Source: JBMOKU01 sp049324315
GTDB taxonomy: Bacteria > Bacillota > Clostridia > Peptostreptococcales > Thermotaleaceae
Length of the DNA stretch: 64,000 bases
Direction: 5' to 3'
Assembly (NCBI GenBank): GCA_049324315.1
Contig: JBMOKU010000023.1
Location: 46,340-110,339, forward strand
In this document: piece after piece, positions 28,832 to 37,223 of the stretch
Numbering within the stretch: position 1 is the stretch's first letter
Layout of the letters: the number at the start of each line of letters is the position of its first letter
The notes under the pieces: generated by a model
What the model was told of the DNA's origin: nothing
The model's input: only the letters and a program-made list of their open reading frames with translations
The model's database searches: none
Made by a program: the position numbers and the translations under genes

Positions 28832-29851
28832 CTACTTTCCAAAGGGACAAATGGGATAATGACAAACTTTGCACTGCAGGCAAAGGCCTCCATGTCCCAA
28901 GGCCGCAATATCCTTTTTCGTCAGCTTTTCCCCTGCCAATACCCTCGGAAACACCAAATCCAATACCGTGGATCTGTGATACATGCCGCAGGCCGGAATA
29001 CCCAAAATCGCTCCACCATCTGTATAGGCCAGCATCAGCATAGCCCCGGGCAGTACAGGGGACCCATAGGTTACTACTTCTCTTGACATGTTTCGAATAG
29101 CCGTTGGGGTTACATCATCAGCATCCACAGACATACCACCGGAGGTAAGAATAACATCTGCCCCTTCTCTCATAAAATAATCGATGGCTTCCATGATTTT
29201 CTCCACATCATCCGGGGCATATTTGACACCCATTCTCACGCTACCATAGTGATTGATCTTTTCTTCAAGAACTGGACCAAATTTATCTGTTATCCTACCA
29301 TGATAGACCTCGGTACCTGTCACAACGATGCCTACCTTCAATAATTTTATTTCTTTGATAGAAACAATTGAATCTGTCTTTGAGCAGATTTGTTCCAGCT
29401 CCTCAATTTTGCCTTTTTCTATGGTAAGAGGAATAATACGGGTTCCTGCCACTGCCTGACCCGCTTCTACGATGGTATTATTATGGAGTGTAGCCAGCAT
29501 CACCAGGTCAATGGTATTAATATCCATCATTGCTTCCACATTGATTTTCAGGAGTCCCTTGGATTTTGCCTTTAAGCTTACCTTTCCTTCGGAAGGCCCT
29601 TCCAGATATAGTCCCTCACCCATTACGGCTTTGGCAATGCGCAGCGCTGCCTCATCTTCATGAAGCTCCTGATCCGTTAATTCGATGATATAGATATGAT
29701 TCTTCCCCATATCCTTTAGTTCTTGTACATCTTCAAGACGAACAATATGTCCTTTTTTGAAGGCTGCTCCTTTAAATTGTCCCGGCACGATTTTCGTCAA
29801 ATCATGGGCCAGTACCATTCCTACCGCTTCTTCAACCCTTACCTTTTTCAT
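28832..29851 (-). CDS. MoeA-like molybdopterin-binding protein with C-terminal cysteine cluster
   Basis: The 340-residue protein has the MoCF_biosynth domain: VGIVVTGTEVYHGRITDKFG, ADVILTSGGMSVDADDVTP and LPGAMLMLAY, as in MoeA/CinA proteins that bind molybdopterin for metal insertion. The N-terminus (VRVEEAVGMVLAHDLTKIVP) is MoeA-like but short. The tail GLCLQCKVCHYPICPFGK has a Cys-x2-Cys-x2-Cys-x4-Cys set that may bind iron-sulfur or zinc. The start at 29851 has GGGGGA before it. It lies between the lyase gene and yqeC, eight bases from the latter. Confidence 0.87.
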   Translation of the reverse strand: MKKVRVEEAVGMVLAHDLTKIVPGQFKGAAFKKGHIVRLEDVQELKDMGKNHIYIIELTDQELHEDEAALRIAKAVMGEGLYLEGPSEGKVSLKAKSKGLLKINVEAMMDINTIDLVMLATLHNNTIVEAGQAVAGTRIIPLTIEKGKIEELEQICSKTDSIVSIKEIKLLKVGIVVTGTEVYHGRITDKFGPVLEEKINHYGSVRMGVKYAPDDVEKIMEAIDYFMREGADVILTSGGMSVDADDVTPTAIRNMSREVVTYGSPVLPGAMLMLAYTDGGAILGIPACGMYHRSTVLDLVFPRVLAGEKLTKKDIAALGHGGLCLQCKVCHYPICPFGK

Positions 29852-29926
29852 GTTGGTTCCCCCATTCCCGTTGGTTAAAAGAAGAGTCCGCACCCCAGTC
29901 AGGTAACGAACTCTGTTTATCGTCTA

Positions 29927-31450
29927 TTATTCCTTCATTGCTTGATTTACTGCCGTCAATAATTTACCTGATTTTATTATATCATATGCCTTCTGAATAT
30001 CTACTGTTAAATTGCGATCGCTCTCCAGGAACGGTATCTCTGAACGGAAAGCATCGTATGCTGCCTTTGTACCTTTACCCAATCGGGTCGCCTTGCGGAG
30101 GTCTATGGCCTGCACGGCATGCATGGCTTCCATACCAAAAATATAACGAATATTGTCTACAATCTTGGCTGTTTTCTGTACGATCAGTGGTGTATTACTG
30201 CCATGATCCTCGATTTCACCGGCTAGGGAATAATAATCTGCGGTAACTGGGTTTGCTAAATGTCTGTTTTCCGTATCAAGGGCCGTAAAAGTCTTTTGAA
30301 TGGTTCCATAGGCAATGACACTGCCATCAGCCGGTGTTAGGAATCTGGAAAGTCCCGTAAACTTAGGTGTGCTTAACTTAATGGTTCTATAGCAGGAGTT
30401 TTTGGAAAGATGGCACAGTGCCAATCCCAATATCTCAAATCCCAGTGCCAAGGTGGTAACTTCATAGTTAGAACAAGGGAACATCTTCTTTTCATCCACC
30501 AATACGCATGGATTGTCGTCGGAAGTGTTCAATTGGAGATCCATATATTTCAACGCAAATTCCAGGGCATCTCTAACGGAGCCATGTATTTGACAAGAGC
30601 CTCTGAAGCTGAGGGGATCTTGGAGGGTATCGTTGACACCAGGCAGCCATAAATAGCTTCCTTCAAGATATTCTCTTACTTTTTTAGCCGAATAGGCTTG
30701 ACCTGGCAGAGGCCTTACTATATACGCAGCCTCATCCAATGGACTTACATTCCCTTTAAAGCCTTCCAAGGATAGAGCATACAGAATATCCGCAATATCC
30801 ATCAAATCTGCAATATCCTTTAACAGCAGCGCCCCTTCACCGGCCGCAAGGGCATTGGAACTGACAATGGCCAAACCATCCTTAGGACCTAATACGATGG
30901 GCTTCAATCCTGCCCGTCTTAAGGCTTCTGCTGCAGGCATCCTCTCTCCGTTATAAAAGACCTCACCTTCTCCAATCATAGCCAATCCGATATGGGAAAG
31001 GCAGGTAATATCCGCTTCACCTATAGAACCTCTTTCCGGGATGACTGGATGAATCCTATGATTAAGAAAGTCCTTGTACATGGTGACAATTTCAGGTTGA
31101 ATCCCTGTACATCCCACCAGCAGCGTATTTAATCTTGCCAAAAGAATGGCACGGACATTTTCTTCACTGGCTTCCGGCTTTACCGCAACACAATGGGATA
31201 AGATGAGATTTCGATTATAATCCTCATAATATCTTGCCACAACCTGTCTGTCTTTATTTAATCCCACACCTCTGGTAAAACCGTATACTGGCACGTCACT
31301 TTCTGCCATTTCAAAAACCAGTCTTCTTCCCGCTTCGATTCTTTCCATGGCATCATGGGTAATTTCCACTTCTACGTTCTCTCTCGCCACCTTGGCCACA
31401 GCTTGAACTGTCAATCCACTTCCAGATAGGACCACCTTTTCTTCCACCAT
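29927..31450 (-). CDS. HAL/PAL-fold lyase lacking the MIO triad; probable aromatic-betaine (ergothionase-like) lyase
   Basis: The 507-residue protein has the histidine-ammonia-lyase fold: VYGFTRGVG with the base Tyr56, SSNA with Asn199, QDPLSFR (277-283), SDDNP (310-314) and EIEDHGS (412-418). Where these enzymes have G-S-V-G-Ala-Ser-Gly-Asp, whose Ala-Ser-Gly makes the MIO electrophile, this protein has GSIGEAD (141-147), so MIO cannot form. The Tyr of the usual DPYS is Leu. Ergothionase, a member of this superfamily, removes trimethylamine from ergothioneine without MIO. The BCCT transporter and betaine-type receptor nearby support such a quaternary-amine substrate. Ergothioneine, hercynine or another aromatic betaine remain possible. 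Deamination of plain histidine is unlikely. Confidence 0.82.
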   Translation of the reverse strand: MVEEKVVLSGSGLTVQAVAKVARENVEVEITHDAMERIEAGRRLVFEMAESDVPVYGFTRGVGLNKDRQVVARYYEDYNRNLILSHCVAVKPEASEENVRAILLARLNTLLVGCTGIQPEIVTMYKDFLNHRIHPVIPERGSIGEADITCLSHIGLAMIGEGEVFYNGERMPAAEALRRAGLKPIVLGPKDGLAIVSSNALAAGEGALLLKDIADLMDIADILYALSLEGFKGNVSPLDEAAYIVRPLPGQAYSAKKVREYLEGSYLWLPGVNDTLQDPLSFRGSCQIHGSVRDALEFALKYMDLQLNTSDDNPCVLVDEKKMFPCSNYEVTTLALGFEILGLALCHLSKNSCYRTIKLSTPKFTGLSRFLTPADGSVIAYGTIQKTFTALDTENRHLANPVTADYYSLAGEIEDHGSNTPLIVQKTAKIVDNIRYIFGMEAMHAVQAIDLRKATRLGKGTKAAYDAFRSEIPFLESDRNLTVDIQKAYDIIKSGKLLTAVNQAMKE

Positions 31451-31468
31451 ACAAGCACCTCTTTCATT

Positions 31469-33712
31469 TTAGTATCTATTTTTATCCTTCAACGCCGCCA
31501 TAATCTTTTCCGGTGTAACCGGCAGCGATGTTATATTTACATCCAAGGCCCAATTAATGGCATTGACGATGGCTGGTGCTATGGCGCAAGTGCTGATTTC
31601 TCCGACGCTTTTTGCACCAAAAGGCCCATGCTCATCTCCTTCTTCCACCAGCAGAACCTGTACATCCGGCATGTCCGGCGCATTGATCACGTGATATTTG
31701 CTGAAGGTATCCCCGGATATTTTGCCCCTTTTATCCACTTTGATTTCTTCTGTCAAAGCCAACCCGATGCCCATCTGGATGGCACCTTGAATCTGACCTT
31801 CTACGAATCCAGGGTTTATTGCCTTTCCAATGTCATGTACCGCCAATACATCTACCACACGAACCAGCCCTGTAAGGGTATCAATCTCCACTTCAACGAA
31901 GTTAGCTGCATAAACCGCCGGATTGGCTGGAGATGTATAGGTATAGGTCACACTAACGTCATCCTGAAACTTGCTTTGTATTTGAATCACCATTTCTCCA
32001 TAAGACATTCGCTCTTCTTGATTCTTATCATTATATATCATGCCGTTTTCCATCTGTATGTCTTCTACAGTACATCCAAATATCCTGGAGGCATATTCCA
32101 TGAATTTTTCCCTTACCATTTCAGCCACCTTCATGGCACATCCGCCGCAGACAAAGGTCACTCTGCTGGCCTGGGTTCCGGCAACATCAAAGGGACTCAC
32201 CAAGGTATCCGCTTCCGGTGCTAAAATCTTATCTGTATCCATATCCAGTACCTCTGCAACAATCTGCTTCATGGTGGTAACAGTCCCGCAGCCCAGGTCA
32301 TGGATTCCAGAATTTAAAAAGGCGCCACCATCCTCCGTCAACCGCAAGGACATGGTAATAAAGTCTTGATATCCTCCATGATAACCGTTGCCGTGGGTTG
32401 CACATGCCATCCCCACGCCCCGTACATATCTGCCTGTATCCTTAGGTCTTTGCCTTTTTCCCTTCCAGTTAAATGCCTCTGCTCCTTTTTCAACGCAGTC
32501 AATGGCTCGGGCATTTCCTAAGGCCGGACCACCAGTGGGATCCAGATCATAAGGGTGGACAAGATTCCTCAATCGCAGCTCTACCGGGTCCATATGTAAT
32601 GCCCTGGCAATATTGTCCATATGAATTTCTGATACAGCGTGGATCTGTGGAGAGCCGTAACCCCGACAGGCTCCGCCTATAGGTGTGTTGGTATACACGA
32701 TGTCAGCCCTATAGTTCTGATCCTTGATTCTATATAATCGGAAAGATTTTTTTCCCATGGCAATGGCTACCGCATCCCCGTTGGTAAAATAAGCTCCAGT
32801 ATCTACCAGCATATGAATATCTCTGGCTAAAATATGACCTTCTTTATCTACTGCTGTTTTAACGGTGCCAATGGTTGCTGTTCTTGTCCTCGTCGCTACA
32901 ATGCTTTCCCGGCGATCTAACAGCAGCTTTACAGGGGCACCCACAGCTTTTGCCAAAAAAGCACAGATGGGCTCCAACACAGGCTGCCCCTTGCCTCCAA
33001 AGGAACCACCCATGGTTGTTTTAATAACCCGGACTTTATTTAAAGGCATATCTAAGACCTGTGCCGCCAAAAGCCGAGACTGGAAGGCAACTTGACAAGG
33101 GGTCCAGATGGTTATATCCCCTGCAGGACCTGGTGATGCCACACATACATGGGTTTCCATAGCCCCATGGTGAATTTTGGGTGTCTCGATGCGATCTTCA
33201 AAGACCAATTCTGCTTTAGAAAGAATCTCGTCTGCATGACCGCTCTTAATTTCTTTTTTTGATATAGCATATTTCTCATCTTGCAATGCAGCCTCTGGAT
33301 CAGTAATCACAGGCAATTCTTCATACGCTACTTCAATAAGCTCTACAGCTCGCTCCGCTGTAAATCTATCCTTTGCTACCACTGCAGCCACGCGATCTCC
33401 CACGAATTTTACGTGATTGGTGAAAAGCTGCTCATCTTCCAAGGTCTTTAAGCCGACAAACCATTTATGGGAATTATATAAAATCCGGGAGGAGTTTTCA
33501 TATGTGAACACTTTGACAACACCCTCAAGGGCCTCTGCCTTAGAAGTATCAATTTTTTTAATCATACCATGGGCTACATCACTGAGGAGCAGCTTGGCAT
33601 AAAGCATGCCGGGCAGCTGCATATCTCCTGTATATTTAACCTTGCCTGTGACCTTTTCCTCTATATCATGCATCGGTATGTCTTTTCCTACATATTTTAA
33701 ATCCTGAGTCAT
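31469..33712 (-). CDS. Molybdenum hydroxylase large (molybdopterin) subunit, xanthine-dehydrogenase family
   Basis: The 747-residue Mo subunit hydroxylates a heterocycle or similar carbon using water. Residues 1-130 form the a/b-hammerhead domain (EKVTGKVKYTGDMQLPGMLY). The molybdopterin motif GGSFGGKG lies at 235-242 and the substrate-channel motif GACRGYGSPQ near 348. The catalytic Glu is in PFGAKSVGE at about 705. The coding sequence ends one base before the FAD subunit stop region, so the three subunit genes are tightly packed. No in-frame stop or selenocysteine is needed. Substrate unknown; in this operon it may act on the product of the lyase. Selenium-type maturation genes follow. Confidence 0.92.
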   Translation of the reverse strand: MTQDLKYVGKDIPMHDIEEKVTGKVKYTGDMQLPGMLYAKLLLSDVAHGMIKKIDTSKAEALEGVVKVFTYENSSRILYNSHKWFVGLKTLEDEQLFTNHVKFVGDRVAAVVAKDRFTAERAVELIEVAYEELPVITDPEAALQDEKYAISKKEIKSGHADEILSKAELVFEDRIETPKIHHGAMETHVCVASPGPAGDITIWTPCQVAFQSRLLAAQVLDMPLNKVRVIKTTMGGSFGGKGQPVLEPICAFLAKAVGAPVKLLLDRRESIVATRTRTATIGTVKTAVDKEGHILARDIHMLVDTGAYFTNGDAVAIAMGKKSFRLYRIKDQNYRADIVYTNTPIGGACRGYGSPQIHAVSEIHMDNIARALHMDPVELRLRNLVHPYDLDPTGGPALGNARAIDCVEKGAEAFNWKGKRQRPKDTGRYVRGVGMACATHGNGYHGGYQDFITMSLRLTEDGGAFLNSGIHDLGCGTVTTMKQIVAEVLDMDTDKILAPEADTLVSPFDVAGTQASRVTFVCGGCAMKVAEMVREKFMEYASRIFGCTVEDIQMENGMIYNDKNQEERMSYGEMVIQIQSKFQDDVSVTYTYTSPANPAVYAANFVEVEIDTLTGLVRVVDVLAVHDIGKAINPGFVEGQIQGAIQMGIGLALTEEIKVDKRGKISGDTFSKYHVINAPDMPDVQVLLVEEGDEHGPFGAKSVGEISTCAIAPAIVNAINWALDVNITSLPVTPEKIMAALKDKNRY

Positions 33713-33713
33713 G

Positions 33714-34592
33714 CTATTTCACCTCCTGCTGTGGACCGAAAAGCTTTTGAAAAACTTCATCCGCTAAGCCCCGTATAGCTTCCCGTTTATAAGCTTGGGA
33801 ACCTCTGCCTGCAATTGCTGCGTCCACCTGGTCCGTCAGTGTATTGGCAAATTGAATGGCTAAGCCACGGGTAATTTCCTGTCCTATCAAAGCTTTTTCC
33901 GTGATTTCAGAGCGGAAAGCCTTAGGTCCCAATGCGCCCAGAACAATTCGGGCATCCTCAATTTTTTGTTCTTGTTGGTCAATCTTTACAACTGCTGCCA
34001 TATTTAACTTGGCAATCGTCACCCTGGACCTACTGCCGATCTTACCAAAGGCTGTTTTACAGCCATTATCCAATATAGGAATTTCTATTTCAATGATCGC
34101 TTCATCGGACTTTAAACTATTTTTTCCTGATCCAACAACGATTTCTTCTACGCCTTTTACATTGGTTTCTCCATTGGAATTAATTACCTTTACCCTTGCA
34201 CCTATAGTTATCAGGGCAGGTATGGAATCTGCCCCCGTAAAGGCATTGGCCACGTTCCCGCCAATGGTAGCAGCATTTCGGATTTGCGTAGAACCGATTT
34301 GACTGACGGCCTGCACCAGACATGCAACATATTTTTGAACAGCAGGATTTTCTATGATCCGGGTAAAGGTTGTATTGGCCCCAATCTTAATCGATCCTTC
34401 ATCCTCTTTTATATACTCTAATTCATGGATTCCTTTTAAGTCTATGATCGTACCTGAGTAGATTTTATTGTTTCTCATTTTTATAATCAAATCCGTACCG
34501 CCGCTGATCAGGTACGTATCCTTATCGGCATCCTTCAATGCAGCTGTCAGTTCTGCTACACTGGCAGGTGTTTTAAGCACCATTTCTGACAT
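33714..34592 (-). CDS. Molybdenum hydroxylase FAD-binding subunit
   Basis: The 292-residue medium subunit carries electrons from the iron-sulfur clusters to the acceptor. The FAD motifs are DTYLISGGTDLIIKMRN and ATIGGNVANAFTGADSIPAL, with TQIRNAATIGG the usual flavin loop. The C-terminal CO_deh_flav_C domain follows (ALGPKAFRSEITEKAL). It has its own AGGAGC-type site and starts 21 bases after the iron-sulfur subunit. Confidence 0.93.
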   Translation of the reverse strand: MSEMVLKTPASVAELTAALKDADKDTYLISGGTDLIIKMRNNKIYSGTIIDLKGIHELEYIKEDEGSIKIGANTTFTRIIENPAVQKYVACLVQAVSQIGSTQIRNAATIGGNVANAFTGADSIPALITIGARVKVINSNGETNVKGVEEIVVGSGKNSLKSDEAIIEIEIPILDNGCKTAFGKIGSRSRVTIAKLNMAAVVKIDQQEQKIEDARIVLGALGPKAFRSEITEKALIGQEITRGLAIQFANTLTDQVDAAIAGRGSQAYKREAIRGLADEVFQKLFGPQQEVK

Positions 34593-34613
34593 CGTAAACT
34601 GCTCCTTTCGTCC

Positions 34614-35069
34614 TTACTTTTCTACCACGGCTTTTACTGCACGAACAATTTTGGTATAACCGGTACATCTGCACAAATTGCCTTCGATGGCAATGCGTAT
34701 CTCTTCCTCGCTGGGATTTGGATTCTTCATGAGTAGGGCTTTGCATGACATCAGCATTCCCGGCGTACAGTAACCGCATTGAACCGCGCCATTTTCAATA
34801 AATGCCTTTTGCAGTCTATCCAATTCCCCATCTTGGTCTAAGGATTCAACTGTCAAAATACGTTTACCTCTGGCCTGATGGGCCAGGATGAGACAAGAAT
34901 TTACCGCTGCTTCATCCATGATAATCGTACAGGCACCGCATTCTCCTTCTCCGCAGCCTTCTTTTGCACCCGTTAAACCCAAGTGGTCTCTAAGGACATC
35001 CAGTAATCTCATGCCGGGCTCTACATCTACTCGGTAATCTACACCATTTACATTCATTTCTAAAATCAT
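34614..35069 (-). CDS. Molybdenum hydroxylase 2x[2Fe-2S] subunit
   Basis: The 151-residue small subunit has the plant-ferredoxin cluster motif CGEGECGACTI (Cys39, 44, 47, then Cys59) and the second cluster with CGYCTPG (Cys98, 101) and CRCTGY (Cys133, 135). It passes electrons from the molybdenum site to FAD. The ATG at 35069 has GGGAGG ahead; a 16-codon upstream reading is discarded. It is the first gene of the nine-gene operon, after a candidate promoter and a cre-like site. Confidence 0.93.
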   Translation of the reverse strand: MILEMNVNGVDYRVDVEPGMRLLDVLRDHLGLTGAKEGCGEGECGACTIIMDEAAVNSCLILAHQARGKRILTVESLDQDGELDRLQKAFIENGAVQCGYCTPGMLMSCKALLMKNPNPSEEEIRIAIEGNLCRCTGYTKIVRAVKAVVEK

Positions 35070-35092
35070 ATCTATTCCTCCCTTGGATATAC

Positions 35093-35107
35093 AGGAAACG
35101 TTTTCTA
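35093..35107 (-). promoter_or_regulatory. cre-like site (CcpA) in the hydroxylase/lyase operon leader
   Basis: On the minus strand TAGAAAACGTTTCCT matches 13 of 15 positions of the cre pattern WTGWAARCGYWWWCW. It lies between the candidate promoter and the first gene, where binding would block elongation. This would fit catabolite control of a degradative operon. It is a motif match only. Confidence 0.45.
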
Positions 35108-35114
35108 TATATAT

Positions 35115-35144
35115 CATATATCTGGAGCGTCAAAAAAAAGTCAA
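35115..35144 (-). promoter_or_regulatory. Candidate promoter of the hydroxylase/lyase operon
   Basis: On the minus strand TTGACT is followed by 17-18 bases and ATATAT/TATATG, a reasonable sigma-A promoter about 50 bases upstream of the first gene. The BCCT gene upstream is closed by a terminator at 35202-35224, so a promoter is needed here. Confidence 0.5.
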
Positions 35145-35201
35145 GAGATAAGGATACACGGTCAAAAATAGTAACGAAAGAAGCTTTACTTTCATAAACA
35201 A

Positions 35202-35224
35202 AGCCTATCATTGTTTGATAGGCT
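35202..35224 (-). terminator. Stem-loop terminator after the BCCT gene
   Basis: AGCCTATCA pairs with TGATAGGCT around five bases and is followed on the minus strand by TTGTTT. It lies about 40 bases after the transporter stop and separates it from the operon downstream. Confidence 0.7.
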
Positions 35225-35242
35225 CTGCATAATTCTGATGGA

Positions 35243-35265
35243 ACAGGGGTCGTTCCCTACAATGA
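35243..35265. repeat. Interspersed repeat fragment at the BCCT 3' end
   Basis: The 23 bases ACAGGGGTCGTTCCCTACAA plus TGA are identical to part of 24610-24643. This copy abuts the BCCT stop codon. Confidence 0.7.
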
Positions 35266-36864
35266 TTATTCACTATGGGATTGAACCATAACCGTTTTGT
35301 CAACTTCTGCCGTTTCGGAGCAGTTCATCACATCATATTTTTCTTGCTTCACAATCATATACATACTTGTGCAAGCCATGGCAAGCATTAGGAATAAAAT
35401 CGGGAAGCCGGCAACGGTAGAAATCTGCTTCGTTGCATCGATACCACTGATTTTGCCACCTGCTGAGAGTAAGTTGATGATTGCTAAAGACGACATAACA
35501 ACACCCCAGAATATCTTAACTTGCCCGGGAGCCTCTACATCTGCATTATTGTATGCACTGGTTGATAGAGAAGAAATTGTAGATGTCATAGAGTCAGCCA
35601 GTGTTACGATGGATACAAAGATGGCAATGATATAAATAATACTTGTCAATCCTGAAGCCGGGAAATTCTTCAAGAATGCGAATACTGCCACTTCATTGCC
35701 CCCAGCCTGCATTGCCTCAAAGATTCCAGCACCATTCATTTGCAGATTTACAGCTGCACCACCGAAAACTGAGAACCAGATCAAACCAAATGTAGCCGGT
35801 AAAACCAGATTAACCATCATAAATTGTCTGATTGTACGGCCCTTTGATATTCTGGCAAAGAACATGCCTGAAAGTGGTGCATAAGCCAACCAAATTGCCC
35901 AGTAATAAATCGGCCACCATCTTGGCCATGGAGAACCATCTACCGGACTCATAAAATGCGTTCTTTCAAAGAAGTTTTGAATAAAGTGTCCTGTAGACTG
36001 TGTTCCAAAGTTTAAGATGAATCTTGTAGGTCCAAATAAAAGAATGAATAACATCATCACAAAGAACAGCTTCGCATTGTTATCTGACAGCCAGCGAATC
36101 CCTCTTTGTAATCCGGTATAACTTGAAATAATATACGTTGCAACGATTGCAGCTACAATTGCAATCCATATTACCTTGCCTGGTTGAATACCTGTTAGGA
36201 TATTTAAACCACTACCGATCTGCATCGTACCAACACCAAGGATAGCTGCAACACCGCCTGCGATTGCAAATAAACAAATATTGTCAACAACAGCTCCAAC
36301 CGTACCTTGGATCTTCTTTCCGAAAAGCGGATAAAGCATGGAGCTTACTTGGAATGGCAGCTTTGCATTATAAACCGCGAAGGCAATACCAACACCGGCA
36401 ATAGCATACATGGCGTAGGGAATATATGTCCAGTGAATCAAAGTCTGCGTCATGGAGAACATGGCTGCAGCTTCACTGCCAGGTGTAAGGCCCAGTACTT
36501 CAGGTGGTGCATACATATGGGTCAATGGTTCTACAACACCCCAGAACAATACGCCTGTACCGATACCGGCACATAGGGAAATGGCAAACCAGTTCCAATA
36601 GCTCAGTTCAGGCTGGGCGTCTTTACCTCCCAATTTGATATCTCCGTACTTAGAGAATATCAAGTAAAGACACATAAATAAGAAAATGTTACCGGAAATT
36701 TGGAATAACCAGCCAAAATTCAAGAATGCGAATTCTGCGATGGCATTCTCAGCATTAAAGAATGCTTCCGGCGCTACGATCCCTGTGACGATGGCAAATA
36801 CAAAAAAAATAGACATCGGCACAAAAATGGACATACGTAAGCTTGCTTTTTCTAGTTTTTGCAA
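35266..36864 (-). CDS. BCCT-family betaine/carnitine/choline transporter
   Basis: The 532-residue membrane protein has about 12 spans. The BCCT signature region is WPRWWPIYYWAIWLAYAP followed by GMFFARISKGRTIRQ. The early WFAISLCAGIGTGVLFWGV holds the Gly-rich segment of the family, and aromatic residues of the substrate cage are present. These carriers bring in trimethylammonium compounds by sodium or proton symport, or by exchange. The start is read as TTG at 36864 because GGGGG lies about nine bases ahead; the first ATG, ten codons in, has no site. It lies upstream of the lyase operon and downstream of two large regulators, so the substrate is probably the lyase substrate. Confidence 0.92.
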   Translation of the reverse strand: MQKLEKASLRMSIFVPMSIFFVFAIVTGIVAPEAFFNAENAIAEFAFLNFGWLFQISGNIFLFMCLYLIFSKYGDIKLGGKDAQPELSYWNWFAISLCAGIGTGVLFWGVVEPLTHMYAPPEVLGLTPGSEAAAMFSMTQTLIHWTYIPYAMYAIAGVGIAFAVYNAKLPFQVSSMLYPLFGKKIQGTVGAVVDNICLFAIAGGVAAILGVGTMQIGSGLNILTGIQPGKVIWIAIVAAIVATYIISSYTGLQRGIRWLSDNNAKLFFVMMLFILLFGPTRFILNFGTQSTGHFIQNFFERTHFMSPVDGSPWPRWWPIYYWAIWLAYAPLSGMFFARISKGRTIRQFMMVNLVLPATFGLIWFSVFGGAAVNLQMNGAGIFEAMQAGGNEVAVFAFLKNFPASGLTSIIYIIAIFVSIVTLADSMTSTISSLSTSAYNNADVEAPGQVKIFWGVVMSSLAIINLLSAGGKISGIDATKQISTVAGFPILFLMLAMACTSMYMIVKQEKYDVMNCSETAEVDKTVMVQSHSE

Positions 36865-37174
36865 TTTGTTCTACCCCCTTAATTTTTCTCGAAGCCAGCG
36901 CTGTTTGGAGAGTATTCAAAATTGTCTCAATAATAGCTACAAATGATATCGTTTTCCATTTTGAACACGCTAAACAGAATGGCTGTCTTATGATCATTCT
37001 ATCAATGAAACGTCAATAAAAAGTCCAAAACACTGCCGCTGTCGAAATTTTTTAAAAATTTCTTGACTTTTTCATCACGTAATATCTTTCTCCTGTAGAA
37101 ACATCATTATAAGGGAACTCGTTCACGACTTCAATTGTTTATTTTTTCCTATGGAGAATAGAATCTTCGATAAT

Positions 37175-37206
37175 AAAAAAGCAAGACCTCTAAGCTTCGG
37201 AGATCT
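37175..37206 (-). terminator. Intrinsic terminator after the SARP pair
   Basis: On the minus strand AGATCTC pairs with GAGGTCT and is followed by TTGCTTTTTT. It lies 18 bases after the stop of the second regulator. The remaining 300 bases up to the BCCT start hold no gene and must contain the BCCT promoter; I see no clear regulatory motif there. Confidence 0.82.
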
Positions 37207-37223
37207 CACCTTACATCTGGATT

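Noticed and set aside
29927..31450. Naming the lyase hutH
   Set aside because: The Ala-Ser-Gly triad is absent and the context is not the hut operon.
31469..33712. Selenocysteine codon in the hydroxylase
   Set aside because: The frame is open throughout. Labile selenium in this class is not encoded as selenocysteine.
31469..35069. Possible purine catabolism locus (true xanthine dehydrogenase)
   Set aside because: No purine transporter, hydantoinase, or other purine-pathway gene is present. Neighbours point to betaines. It cannot be fully excluded.
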